The notes beneath the pieces are model-generated. The model did not search any database. It saw only the letters and a list, made by a program, of their open reading frames with translations, and had not been told where the DNA came from. Made by a program: the position numbers and the translations under genes. Positions 45,028-54,600 of a stretch of 64,000 nucleotides of DNA are shown piece by piece. Each line of letters begins with the position of its first letter. The stretch's first letter is position 1. This stretch comes from Ohtaekwangia koreensis (lineage in GTDB: Bacteria > Bacteroidota > Bacteroidia > Cytophagales > Cyclobacteriaceae), in the NCBI RefSeq assembly GCF_900167975.1, contig NZ_FUZU01000004.1:62001-126000 (forward strand), read 5' to 3'.

Positions 45028-45171
45028 TTAGACAATCTTTTGTCTATATTGGTAAGGCCCACATGGTACAGCGTCAAAGCCGGGTATATCTGCCCACTTC
45101 TCTCCTTTCATGGAGTCCAGCGACATGTTTTGATAGGGATATTGGTCAGGCTTGTTTTTCTTCTCAGACAT
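45028..45171 (-). pseudogene. N-terminal fragment of a NUMOD4/HNH-type gene
   Basis: ATG 45169-45171 to TAA 45028-45030, 47 codons. It encodes KPDQYPYQNMSLDSMKGEKW followed by ADIPGFDAV. YPYQN(M/L)SL..MKGE.W.DIPGF is the opening of NUMOD4-domain HNH endonucleases. The normal continuation (YQVSN.GR) is replaced by unrelated sequence, so only the first 35 residues or so remain. I read it as the stump of a deleted homing-type nuclease gene. Confidence 0.6.
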
Positions 45172-45239
45172 ATGTTACACACGTTCCGACTCCATGCACT
45201 ATAAAAGTTATACAAGTGCTGGAAGCGAAAACTATTGCG

Positions 45240-45600
45240 AAGTAAAGGAATATTACGCAATGCCCAATTTCCCGCTCACAAGGACATGGATAAAATGACA
45301 ATTGCCCACTCGTAGAATGACTAACTAAACTAAATTATCATAAGATGTTCTCAGGTGTTTTTACGCTATACCTATATATTTCTCCACCACGATTTTCTTG
45401 ATATTCATTTTTTTTTGCAATGTCTTCGTTGGAAAAATTTTCACTGAGCCGAAGTTTCATCGCCATGCCAACCCTTTCGGGTAAATCAGCCAGGCCGGCT
45501 CATGTTATCATAATTATATACATATACGTAAGCCTGCTTGTGTACTATTACCTCCATGCCTTACTCCAGTTAATAAAGATCGTGTAACACATCAATAGGC
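45240..45600. other. Spacer without supported gene
   Basis: The stretch is AT-rich on its left part. A 57-codon frame near 45421-45588 (plus) reads through IY-rich low-complexity sequence and is not convincing. I see nothing else here up to the inverted repeat at 45629. Confidence 0.4.
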
Positions 45601-45628
45601 ATTTCTCCGCCAAGCCAAAGTAAGTCCC

Positions 45629-45715
45629 GTTTCAAACCTGTGTCAAGGGTATACAAGTGGCGATGGCAATCCAATTTCTTTTTGGAATCGCCACCCTTGA
45701 CACAGGCTTTGAAAC
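45629..45715. repeat. Long imperfect inverted repeat in a G+C-rich island
   Basis: The left arm 45629-45664 (GTTTCAAACCTGTGTCAAGG, then GTGGCGAT) pairs with the right arm 45687-45715 (ATCGCCACCCTTGACACAGG, then CTTTGAAAC). The left arm has an extra ATACAAG and lacks one base. Inside, ATCCAA and TTGGAAT extend the stem. The following 130 bp (to about 45850) are G+C-rich compared with the flanks. It lies between the immunity-like genes and the RadC/integrase genes. An oriT, a recombination site or a structured RNA are all possible. Confidence 0.6.
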
Positions 45716-45923
45716 GTGCTGATGGGCGGCTTATGGGAGAAAATGGCAGGGTAAAATCACTTTTGTTAGGATGGCGGGCAGTTCGTGGCGTAGGGACCGT
45801 CAAAAAGGGAACACTGTCTTTTCCTGGATCTGTGGCAAGATTCAAAAATTGAAAAATAAATTTCTACTTCCATGTAGGGTAAGATATACTTTCTGAGAGT
45901 ATATAGTTGGAGGGAATTTCAAA

Positions 45924-46211
45924 ATGAAAACATCCAACTTCGAACACTTAATTCAACTATATGTAGCCCGGGAAACCCCGAGAGGACAGACAACCAAAAT
46001 TGAAACAATGCTGGAGGTCATTAAAGAAAGGGACATTCATTGGATTTCGGATGAGACCGAGGAACTTCTATTTCGAAAAATCAAAGACAGTAAAATTGCT
46101 CCAGCAGAAATAGGACGCTTTGTAAAAGGTTTATGTAAGCTTCGGGTTTCGGATGTGGAGTGGATGAAATTTAAAGGAATGTATATATACTTCTCCAGGG
46201 AAGCTTACTGA
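45924..46211 (+). CDS. Small protein near the integrase, unknown function
   Basis: 95 aa from ATG 45924. It is cytosolic and mostly helical, with NFEHLIQLYVARETPRGQTT, KIETMLEVIKERDIHWISDE and GRFVKGLCKLRVSDVEWMKF. I recognise no domain, though proteins of this size are usual beside RadC and integrase genes of Bacteroidota elements. It is transcribed toward radC, 234 nt away, separated by the long inverted repeat at 46272-46441. Confidence 0.55.
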   Translation: MKTSNFEHLIQLYVARETPRGQTTKIETMLEVIKERDIHWISDETEELLFRKIKDSKIAPAEIGRFVKGLCKLRVSDVEWMKFKGMYIYFSREAY

Positions 46212-46271
46212 AAATCTTTCGTGCTACGCCAGGCTGCCGCTACTCTGCCTATTATTTCTTGTGCTTTCCCA

Positions 46272-46441
46272 GTAAAGTATTAATCATGGTAAAAGTAGCT
46301 TAGGTGTTTCGTTCCTTGCAAAAGACTTCGGCATAAACGGTTTCCCCCTTACAACGTACGTTTCCAGGAACCCCCAATTATTCCGATTCCTTTTGCCGGA
46401 GCGTACACCTAAGCTTTGTGACGACCATAATTAATACTTAC
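46272..46441. repeat. About 170-bp imperfect inverted repeat upstream of the RadC-like gene
   Basis: GTAAAGTATTAATCATGGT on the left (46272-46290) matches GTATTAATTATGGT read on the other strand (46425-46440). AGCTTAGGTGT (46297-46307) matches its exact complement ACACCTAAGCT (46404-46414). Further inward CAAAAG..TCGG repeats as CAAAAG..TCGG on the other strand, and the centre contains AACGTACGTT. The arms are about 60-70 nt with short mismatched patches. A miniature inverted-repeat element, a cruciform recombination site or a very long hairpin RNA would fit. Confidence 0.6.
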
Positions 46442-46445
46442 AATT

Positions 46446-46913
46446 ATGGAAAGCACAAATGAAAAGAAACAATGGGAAGTAGCGGAAATTCAGCTCTCGT
46501 ACAAATCGAATGTGAAGCCTTCACTAAGGCCGAAGATTACCAGTTCACGTGATGCTCATGAAGTTTTGAAACGAGTTTGGAATGATTCAGTAATTGAACT
46601 CTGCGAACAATTCAAAGTACTCTTTACAAACAGAGCTAACAAAGTCCTCGGTGTATTTGAAGTATCAACTGGTGGTATAGCTGGAACAGTAGCCGATCCG
46701 AAATTGATATTTGTTGCAGCATTAAGAGCCGGCGCGACTGGCTTAATTTTATCACATAATCATCCGAGCGGAAATCTTACACCAAGCCACGCGGACATTG
46801 AACTGACAAAAAAAATAAAAGAAGGTGGACGACTGCTGGAAATTCAGTTACTCGACCACCTTATACTTACCAGCGAAAGCTATTATTCATTTGCAGATGA
46901 GGGGTTAATTTAA
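46446..46913 (+). CDS. RadC-like JAB-domain protein
   Basis: 155 aa from ATG 46446. The JAB/MPN core reads VIELCEQFKVLFTNRANKVL, GVFEVSTGGIAGTVADPKL and the metal-binding motif ILSHNHPSGNLTPSHADIEL, where the two His, Ser and Asp form the zinc site. The end LLDHLILTSESYYSFADEG is the usual RadC C-terminus. The N-terminal helix-hairpin-helix of long RadC is absent, as in the short versions carried by mobile elements. The function of such copies is not established; a role in element DNA processing is often suggested. It converges on the integrase, 51 nt away. Confidence 0.85.
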   Translation: MESTNEKKQWEVAEIQLSYKSNVKPSLRPKITSSRDAHEVLKRVWNDSVIELCEQFKVLFTNRANKVLGVFEVSTGGIAGTVADPKLIFVAALRAGATGLILSHNHPSGNLTPSHADIELTKKIKEGGRLLEIQLLDHLILTSESYYSFADEGLI

Positions 46914-46964
46914 TCCCGCATCATTTATTAATACTATTAAAACGGATGATGCAATGAATATATA

Positions 46965-48227
46965 CTATTGATTGATAACTCGCAGGAACCCTTTGTCTAT
47001 ATTATCCGATGCTAATTTCTCTTTCAGTGTTTTCATGTCAACGCTCAATTTTTGTTCAATCACTTTTGCATAGACTTGCGTAGTCGTGATTTTTGAGTGC
47101 CCCAACATTTTACTTACTGACTCGATCGGTACGCCATTGGTAAGCATGATGGTAGTAGCAAAAGTATGTCTGGCTAAATGAAAGGTAAGATTCTTGTGAA
47201 TGCCGCACAGATCTGCTATCTCCTTCAGGTAACTGTTGAGCTTTTGATTAGAGATCACCGGAAACAATGTACCTTCAGTTAAAGCACGAGGATGGCCTTT
47301 ATACTTATCGATGATCTGCAGGGCTTTTGGAAGCAGCGGCACGCGTACAGGATTACTTGTCTTTTGACGCTTTGTGATCAACCAATATTCACTGTCAATG
47401 CCAATGGTAATATTGGCCGGAGAAAGTCTCATGGTATCAATATAGGCAAGTCCTGTATAGCAGCTAAACACAAAAAGATCACGTACCCACTGCAAGCGCA
47501 CGACCGACAGTTCCCTGTTTTCAATTTTAGCAAGTTCTTCTTTGCTCAGGAATTCACGGTTTACCTTATCGAACTTTTGTTTATACTTAGCAAAAGGATC
47601 TTTGTTAACCCACTCCATGCGTACAGCCATGTTGATCATCTTTCGAAACCGTTCAATGTGTTTCATTACACCATTATTTCCGAGAGGTTTGTGATGATCC
47701 AACGGTTTGTAGTTTCGTAGATAATATTCAAAGTGTACTATGAACTTGTAGGTGAGTTGAGACAAATATATATCCGGAGTTCCGAATTTCACTTTTAAAA
47801 ACATCTGAATATACTTCTGTGTGGTAAAATAATTTTTCATTGTGCCCCAGGCCAGTGATTCCTTCATCTGTGTATTGTGATAGTCAATCACTTTGCATAG
47901 CGTATAGTCTTTCTCATCGGTTCCAAGAAACTTATTTTTGATTTCTTCGGCAGTGATGAGCTCTTTGTGTATCTGCATCTCCTGGTAGGTGTTCATTAAT
48001 TTTGCTTTGACTTCTTCCAGATAGTGATTGAGTGATCTTATTTCTTCGCGAGTGCCTTTGGCTAAACCTTTATTGTTGTTCCACTCTTTGGGATTAATCC
48101 ATTTCTTCAGAGATATTTCAACCCTGCGACCATCAACCGTTACCCTGCTATATATAGGGACTAAGTTATCCTTGGCCTTGTTCATACGGATGATGAACTG
48201 AATACCGAATGTGTTTGTCGTTCTCAT
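46965..48227 (-). CDS. Tyrosine recombinase (IntDOT-like integrase)
   Basis: 420 aa, usual for Bacteroidota element integrases. An N-terminal arm-binding domain (NLVPIYSRVTVDGRRVEISL, KKWINPKEWN) is followed by a SAM-like core-binding domain (residues about 100-210) and the catalytic domain. Catalytic signatures are HLARHTFATT near residue 347 (H-x-x-R), MLGHSKITTTQVYAKV with the His near 372 and nucleophile Tyr near 382. At the place of the first Arg the sequence reads CYTGLAYID, with Ala instead of Arg, as known for IntDOT-type enzymes. It lies 275 bp from the 3' end of tRNA-Pro, pointing away from it, consistent with the end of an integrated element. Confidence 0.92.
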   Translation of the reverse strand: MRTTNTFGIQFIIRMNKAKDNLVPIYSRVTVDGRRVEISLKKWINPKEWNNNKGLAKGTREEIRSLNHYLEEVKAKLMNTYQEMQIHKELITAEEIKNKFLGTDEKDYTLCKVIDYHNTQMKESLAWGTMKNYFTTQKYIQMFLKVKFGTPDIYLSQLTYKFIVHFEYYLRNYKPLDHHKPLGNNGVMKHIERFRKMINMAVRMEWVNKDPFAKYKQKFDKVNREFLSKEELAKIENRELSVVRLQWVRDLFVFSCYTGLAYIDTMRLSPANITIGIDSEYWLITKRQKTSNPVRVPLLPKALQIIDKYKGHPRALTEGTLFPVISNQKLNSYLKEIADLCGIHKNLTFHLARHTFATTIMLTNGVPIESVSKMLGHSKITTTQVYAKVIEQKLSVDMKTLKEKLASDNIDKGFLRVINQ

Positions 48228-48355
48228 AATTGTTCTGTTTTGAGTTTGAATAGTTTCATTTGGTGACCTGCTTCAAAAAGTCATTTAGAATGAAATCAAA
48301 ACGAACCGATAAAAATGATTCAATTGCCTGACTTACAGTTATTTGTACGTCTCCA

Positions 48356-48387
48356 GTGACCTCGGGTTGCTTCCCGTGTTAGGTCAC
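48356..48387. repeat. Hairpin between integrase and tRNA-Pro
   Basis: GTGACCT (48356-48362) pairs with AGGTCAC (48381-48387), and CGGG with CCCG inside the loop. A further GGTGACCT lies near 48271. The place between integrase and tRNA suits an attachment or integrase-binding site, but no second copy was found in the window. Confidence 0.4.
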
Positions 48388-48443
48388 CGTTTAGTTCTCA
48401 TTTTTGTTGAAATTGCTTGTTGCTGATTGGTATGATTACAAAC

Positions 48444-48479
48444 AAAAAAGCCTGCAAATCGCATAATTTGCAGGCTTTT
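48444..48479 (-). terminator. Terminator of the tRNA operon
   Basis: AAAAAAGCCTGCAAAT, loop CGCATA with ATTTGCAGGCTTTT: an 11-bp or longer perfect stem with a U-run on the minus strand (and a shorter one on the plus strand). It lies 23 nt after the 3' end of tRNA-Pro. Confidence 0.85.
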
Positions 48480-48502
48480 AATGATACATGATGGTATCTA
48501 TG

Positions 48503-48576
48503 TCGGGGTGGCCAGATTCGAACTGACGACCTCTTGGTCCCAAACCAAGCGCGATACCGGGCTACGCTACACCCCG
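48503..48576 (-). tRNA. tRNA-Pro (TGG)
   Basis: 74 nt. The acceptor stem CGGGGTG pairs with CACCCCG, with discriminator A and no encoded CCA. Anticodon loop TTTGGGA gives TGG, and the T-loop reads GTTCGAATC. It is the last gene of the tRNA group and is followed by a terminator; the integrase gene lies beyond. Confidence 0.95.
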
Positions 48577-48657
48577 ATTGTTTAACGAGGTGCAAAGATA
48601 CACTTTATCTTTTTACCTCCTAACTTCTGAATTCTAATTTTATGAATTCTTCTGTTG

Positions 48658-48731
48658 TGATCCGGCAGGGAATCGAACCCCGAACCCTCAGATTAGAAAT
48701 CTGATGCTCTATCCAGTTGAGCTACCGGACC
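48658..48731 (-). tRNA. tRNA-Arg (TCT)
   Basis: 74 nt. The acceptor stem GGTCCGG pairs with CCGGATC (one G-T), discriminator A, no encoded CCA. Anticodon loop TTTCTAA gives TCT, between stems TCAGA and TCTGA. The T-loop is GGTTCGATTCC. It starts only 5 bp after the stop codon of the four-helix-bundle gene. Confidence 0.95.
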
Positions 48732-48736
48732 TAATA

Positions 48737-49087
48737 TCATTCCGAATGACTTCTATACATGCCCAGCAGCATCTTCGAAACTTTCTCATAGCGATCATAT
48801 AAATCCTGAGCTTGAGCCAAAGGAATTGAATTCAACTCACCAAGAACCTGTAGGATCGCTACGCATTCAAAAACTGCACTTCGTGCTATCGTGATGTAAT
48901 GCTTTTTGTCAGCACTGGTCATACGTCCAGTACCTTCAGCCAGGTTCAACAGAATATCCATGCATGCTTTTTTCCACTGGTCCTTGATATAAGGATCAAG
49001 CTTCTCATTGGAGAAGATGATTTTCAGTGAATCGGTTACCAGGTTCTTTGCAATCTGGTATACTTCTAGTTTTTCAAAATCAAACAT
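48737..49087 (-). CDS. Four-helix-bundle protein (23S rRNA intervening-sequence protein family)
   Basis: 116 aa from ATG 49087. The opening FDFEKLEVYQIAKNLVTDSL and the central NLAEGTGRMTSADKKHYITI, then ARSAVFECVAILQVLGELNS, are the signature of the four-helix-bundle/IVS-protein family (TIGR02436 type). The N-terminus F.KL.VWQ.A and the A.EG.GR loop are conserved. The biochemical role is unknown; such genes are also found inside rRNA intervening sequences. Here it sits between tRNA-Ser and tRNA-Arg on the same strand and is probably co-transcribed with them. Confidence 0.9.
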   Translation of the reverse strand: MFDFEKLEVYQIAKNLVTDSLKIIFSNEKLDPYIKDQWKKACMDILLNLAEGTGRMTSADKKHYITIARSAVFECVAILQVLGELNSIPLAQAQDLYDRYEKVSKMLLGMYRSHSE

Positions 49088-49120
49088 GGCGCTGTTTTAG
49101 TCACATCACAACCGCGTTAA

Positions 49121-49210
<90 letters not shown>

Positions 49211-49561
49211 GGGATTTCAGCTTATTGTTTAGACTTTTCAGTCTTATTTGTTTGCCTTCTTGATAAGAAAAGGCTCGTTTTGATTTAAATCGACCCCTTT
49301 TCAAAAAGGAAGTGCAAATATATAAGTTGCCGGTAAACTATCGCAAACTGTTTCAAAATTGTTTTTAAAACAGTTCCATATTTGTTTACCGATTTTTTCC
49401 TGTGTCCATGCGTTGAACACAGGATGAATATACAAATGATCGCACTCTTGTTGAAAACTACCAATATGTACGAGACAAAAAAATTGAAACACCACTGTAC
49501 CACTCCCATCATCATTCATACTTAAAAAGCCGGATGACAAAGAGAAGGCGAAACATCATAA
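49211..49561. other. Spacer between sensor kinase and tRNA group
   Basis: 351 bp. It carries the candidate tRNA promoter at 49315-49347. Two short overlapping frames (49285-49515 and 49301-49540) have no recognisable features. No terminator hairpin for the kinase gene at 49562 was evident. Confidence 0.5.
49315..49347 (-). promoter_or_regulatory. Candidate promoter of the tRNA operon
   Basis: Read on the minus strand, TTTG (49344-49347) and TATATTTG (49315-49322) are 21 nt apart. This matches the Bacteroidota pattern TTTG-N19-21-TAnnTTTG. Transcription would start near 49308, about 100 nt before tRNA-Ser. Confidence 0.55.
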
Positions 49562-51580
49562 TCATCCCATGGCCATAGCAGAAGTATCACTAACCTGAAT
49601 ATTTCTGGGCATTCTTACTTTCACAATACTGCCTTCATAGACTATACTCCTGACATTGATACTCCCTCCTATTTTCGAAAGCGCCTTCGATACGATGTAT
49701 AGTCCTATACCGCTGCCTATAGATCGCTCACTGAAGCGTGTATAGGCTTCAAAAATTGACGTCAAATACTCTTCCTGGATTCCGATACCATGATCCTCAA
49801 TATTAACGGATATATAGTCAGCATCGCCTTCAATATTTACATTAATTCCTGAATCAACATGACGAAATACACAGGCATTCTCCATGATATTCAAAAAGAT
49901 CATATTAATAAACCTGATGTCTGATGTCAAAACTGTATCACCGGATTTTGCTATTTGAAATTTAGCGGAAGGATAAAATTTAACGAGGTCCTGACTTAAC
50001 CCTGAAACATATTCGTACAAATCAAAGGTTTGTTTCTCAACTGATGCTCTGAGTTCATATGTCATTTTCAATTTATGCAGCATCTTGTCCATATCACGTG
50101 CTGTTGCAATAATTTTCTTTCGTATATCGGATTGCTCATGAATATCAGTAGCAAACTCAGCGATCTGCGCGAGACCAATGATAGAAAGTATGGGTCGTCT
50201 TACATCATGCGAAGCACGGTACAAGTATGTATCGAGTTCTTTATTGGTCTTGATAAGTTCCGTGGTGCGGTCCTTAATTTTTTCCTCGAGATCAACATTC
50301 AATCTGGTTAATTGCTGATTGAGTTTTCGATTGTTTCGGTATAAAATAAATAGCAATAACAGCGCACCCGCAATGATACCAATGCATAGCTGCCAAAGCT
50401 GCACCTTTTTTGTTTTATACGTATTCTCCATACGCAGCAAATTTATATCTGCAAGCTGTTTCTCAAGCCGCGCTTTATTTTGCACCTGTTCAATACCATT
50501 GCCAATCGTGGCACCTTGCAATGAGTCGCGTAACGCTATATATTGTCGAAAGTATATATCGCCCTCCCGAAAATTTTGCTTATTGCGATTAAACTTGGCC
50601 AGAGTTCTATAGTACATAGCAAGAACAGCCTTATCTTTAATTATTTTCTGCAGCTGGTATGCACTGTCATAATATAGAGATGCTTCCTTTTTTTGGTTTC
50701 GTGATGCGCATATATCCCCCATGCTAAGCATAGACACAGCCGCCGAGGCATGCTCATTAAACTTACGGCTTGTATTTATATCAATCCGAATTCTTCTCTC
50801 CGCCTCTTCCATATCACCTTTTTCAAACAATATCTTAGCAGTATTTCCATTCACCAGCCCAATCCAGAACTCCTCCTTCAAATCTGTTGCCATGGTTTGT
50901 GAATATTCAAAATACTTCATAGCACTATCAAGTTCATGAATCTGCTGATAGGCAAGGCCAATCGTATTATAGATGTTTATCAAATCAACGGAATCTGTAC
51001 GCGAATGCATTCTATTAGCAATTTCTATAGCAATAGCTCGCTGTCCGTTTTCAATAGCGAGTTTATGATTGCCGACTCTGAATTGAACATTCGTTATACC
51101 TCGATAACACTTCGCTGCATTACGTTGTAAATCAAGTTGAAGGTATATATTGATACTCTTATAATAATCAATTGCCGCCGGTTGCTCTTCACCACCAACC
51201 ACACAAATATTTCCTCTTAGTTCCAACAATTTAGCCTGCTCAAGCTGGAAAGATGAATCTGTCATCTGGCTCAATAAGTGATTTACAGATTCCTTCGCTT
51301 CATCAAATTTCATATGATTAAACAGCCCGCGTGCACGAGCATATTCATGCCATATCTCTGCATCTATATCTTTGATGGTGTCAATTAGAATATGGTGTTT
51401 ATAACATACATTATCCAGGGAGTCGGCTACGTTATCTTTGCATTTATCAACCGCTGCATCCATCTGATCAAAACAATATCCTTTATACTGGATATCCATG
51501 GGCTTCTGCCTGGTGTAGCATGCAAAAAACAAGGGGACACAACACAGGCAATAAAATACTTTAAGAATGAGGTTTTTCAT
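49562..51580 (-). CDS. TPR-containing sensor histidine kinase with lipoprotein-type N-terminus
   Basis: 672 aa from ATG 51580 (a TTG at 51598 would add six residues). The N-terminus VFYCLCCVPLFFACY has a lipobox-like end. About 330 residues of TPR helices follow (INIYNTIGLAYQQIHELDSA, AAVSMLSMGDICASRNQKKE). One membrane helix (LWQLCIGIIAGALLLLFILY) and a short coiled coil lead to HisKA with phospho-acceptor His in YRASHDVRRPILSI. HATPase_c has N-box MENACVFRHV and G-box GSGIGLYIVSKAL. It should sense a periplasmic signal and phosphorylate a regulator not encoded nearby. It follows the kinase at 51671 by 90 nt on the same strand. Confidence 0.87.
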   Translation of the reverse strand: MKNLILKVFYCLCCVPLFFACYTRQKPMDIQYKGYCFDQMDAAVDKCKDNVADSLDNVCYKHHILIDTIKDIDAEIWHEYARARGLFNHMKFDEAKESVNHLLSQMTDSSFQLEQAKLLELRGNICVVGGEEQPAAIDYYKSINIYLQLDLQRNAAKCYRGITNVQFRVGNHKLAIENGQRAIAIEIANRMHSRTDSVDLINIYNTIGLAYQQIHELDSAMKYFEYSQTMATDLKEEFWIGLVNGNTAKILFEKGDMEEAERRIRIDINTSRKFNEHASAAVSMLSMGDICASRNQKKEASLYYDSAYQLQKIIKDKAVLAMYYRTLAKFNRNKQNFREGDIYFRQYIALRDSLQGATIGNGIEQVQNKARLEKQLADINLLRMENTYKTKKVQLWQLCIGIIAGALLLLFILYRNNRKLNQQLTRLNVDLEEKIKDRTTELIKTNKELDTYLYRASHDVRRPILSIIGLAQIAEFATDIHEQSDIRKKIIATARDMDKMLHKLKMTYELRASVEKQTFDLYEYVSGLSQDLVKFYPSAKFQIAKSGDTVLTSDIRFINMIFLNIMENACVFRHVDSGINVNIEGDADYISVNIEDHGIGIQEEYLTSIFEAYTRFSERSIGSGIGLYIVSKALSKIGGSINVRSIVYEGSIVKVRMPRNIQVSDTSAMAMG

Positions 51581-51670
51581 TTTTATATAATCTATCAAAA
51601 CTGGCTCGATAGCAATTATTTTTGTGAATAGAAATTCGTTTTATCATTTTTTATTTCTGCTACATCAAAT

Positions 51671-54600
51671 TCAAGCATCGTTAGGCATGGTGAAACTGAT
51701 TTTGGTTCCCTTGTCTAGCTCGCTCTCCACGGTAATGGTACCTCCATTTCTCTCCGTAAATTCTCTGCACAAACTAAACCCTAAACCGGAGCCTTTCTCA
51801 CCGGATGTACCATATTTCGTAAACTGTTCATTGCGGAAGAGCATTAAAATCTCATCCTTTCCCAAACCAGTACCTGTGTCTTCTACAAAAATCATGGTAT
51901 ACTCTTGATCACGATTATAGCCGATCATTATTTTTCCACCATTGCTTGTAAATTTGATGGCGTTACTAATCAGGTTGCGAAGTACCAACCGCATCATATC
52001 GCTGTCGGCATATACCCATAGGGTTGGTTCCACAAAATTTGTAAGCACGATGCCTTTGTTCTCGGCCATTGATTTGAAGAGTCTAAAATTCTCCTCTACA
52101 ATAACGCGCAAATCGAAAACGGAAGCTTTTACTTGCAGACCATCCATTTGTTGTCTTGCCCAGTATAATAAGTTCTCCGTCAAGTTAGATGTGTGCCGAA
52201 TGTTCTCCCGAAGTCGCGGCATCATTGTTTGAAATTCGTCTGCTGATATATAGTTCCTGTCCATCAGGTCCAATACATCCTGCACCTGCCGTACTGGTCC
52301 CCGCAAATCGTGTGACACTATAGAGAACAATTTATCTTTTGTGAAATTCAGTCGCTCAAGTTCTTTTGCCTGATCACTGATCGCCTCATTTTTGCTATAT
52401 ACCTCTTCATTGATAGCAGATAGTTCCTCATTTTGCGCAAGCAATTCCTGATTTTGCAAATCGACCCTTTGTTGCAATTTTATCTTTTGAGCCCTCACCC
52501 GCCATGTATATACCTTTGCAATAAAGTACATCAACGCTGCTAGCAAAATTGCATCTGCACAGTATGCCCATATAGTTTTGTACCAAGGTGGATGTATGTA
52601 AAATGAAAATGTAACGGGTTTACTGATCCGGTCATACTGATCTTTTGCGCGTACAGAAAATGTATAGCTGCCTTGCGACAAATTTGTATATATAGCTTCA
52701 TGTGATGACGTCCAATCCGACCATTTATCATCAAATCCAATCAGCTTATGCTGGTAGGTGATTTTTTCAGGATCCTCCAAAAGAAAACTCGCAAATTGGA
52801 ATTTAAAGTTGTTTCTCGTAAAAGGCACGTTAACCGATTGATCGTTCTTGTTTTTTAAAATAAGAGAGTCACCTGCCCATACATTTTTAACAGCAACATA
52901 TATCGGCTCATCGTAAAACGACTTTTGCTTTGAATCATACTTGACTAACGTTAAATCATCTCCGAAGTATACATTTCCATCTCTTGAAATTAATATGGGT
53001 ACGTCAACATCAACACGAAGTTCCTCTATCTTTTTAGCAACTTTATTAAAGGGTGTTAAGACAAGTTTAAAAGATCCGTCCGATTGCTTCTTCAATAATC
53101 CTGGCGTTTGCTTTACATGAGGTATGGCGCCACAAAAATAAATATCACCAGCCTGGTTTTCAGCCAGGGTATAAATGCAAAAATTTGGACCTAAAGCAGC
53201 ATTTATCTTTTTGTCTGCTTCTATGCGTTCCGTTTTATCGTTGTAAGTATAAATTCCTTCAATAGTTGCTACAACTATTTTATTACTTGCCTCCAGGCGA
53301 TATACCTTGTTATTTAGGTTGGATGGCAATCCATTACGACTATCGAAAAATTTTGATTCAATTACAGAATCCATCGCCTCGTTAAGACGGAGTTTATAGA
53401 TTCCTTTATTAGGATGACTTGTCCATATATATCCGCGTTCATCATCTGCCGTGACGGTGTTGCAATTAGCTTCAAATCCTTTTACTTTTTTCTTACTCCA
53501 GCGATCTCCTTTCTTCTCCATTAAAAAAATACCGGGTGTATAACTTATAGCGTAGATCAATCGACCCGGTTTATTTTTGAAGCCACATATTGACGAAACA
53601 CCATCCTGATCATCTCGTAGCCGTACTGCTGTTTTACCTTGTACTTCCCAAACCCCTGTCTCGTGCGCAGCATAAAGTTTGTTATGAATATTATATAGAC
53701 TCCAACCGGCACCGTCCACTCCATGAAAAGGCAAAAATTGCGTTGTCCCTTTTTCCCTATAATAATATCCCCATCCTGATCCTACATATTGAAAATTGCC
53801 AGTCTCCCCTAACGAAAAAATTTTATGATGTATCCCATTTAGATCATTGTAATAAGATAAAGGTGAACTTGTACAAATCTGTAACATCTCTCTTCCACAT
53901 GCGAACCACATGTTATGCGCGTCATCTTCGAAAAATTCGCCAAGATATATATAACGTAAAACGTCAGGTCCGATATGATGTGCCACGGAGCCATCTTCCC
54001 GAAAAAAAACGATGTTACCTTCCGCAACGATAGCAATCAAACCGTTGTCAAGGAATGTAACATCGTATAGTTCTGCACCCTTTACATAAGTGCCGATATT
54101 ATCCAACAGCAGCCGTTTATTGGCAGTCTTATCCGCAGCTGGATCAACAATCCAAAGTCGATCATTGAAATCAAGAACAAGGAATCGGTTGTGCGAGAAG
54201 CCTGATATAGACCTGATATCACTTTTGTTGCCAATTTGAAAATGGGAAAGCTCAAAATCACCATCCTTAAAAATATAGAGTGCGTCTTCTCTTAAAATAT
54301 ATACATGATTGTGTATTTTAATAATTCCTGGATAGCCTAAACTTAAATCCATGACTTTAATTTTTCCGTTTGTATAGACGTATAGATGATCCTCGCTCAG
54401 AAAGAGAATATATTCACCTACCTGAACTATATTATTTACGGTTGATACATGTTGGTATTTTAACGGAAGCAGCGGCACTAACGATTGGTATTTGTAGCTA
54501 CCGGAATCATTCTTTTGCATATATCCAAAATCACCAGGAACAGATACATATATACGTCCTACAGAGTCAACAGATAGCCCTACAGGAGACTCATGGTTTG

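Noticed and set aside
45421-45588. 57-codon plus-strand frame with a hydrophobic IIIIYIYVSLLVYYY stretch
   Set aside because: The hydrophobic part comes from TA-rich low-complexity DNA, and the remainder has no coding character.
45570-45852. Two opposed ORFs (91 and 70 aa) across the inverted repeat
   Set aside because: Both are explained by the G+C-rich hairpin region, where stops are rare; neither has protein-like features.
48503-48576. tRNA-Pro 3' end as the proven attachment site
   Set aside because: No second copy of the tRNA 3' end was found in the window, and the natural-looking terminator lies between tRNA and integrase, so it remains only a possibility.
49285-49540. Two overlapping minus-strand ORFs between the kinase and tRNA-Ser
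   Set aside because: They overlap each other and the candidate tRNA promoter, and show no domain or signal.
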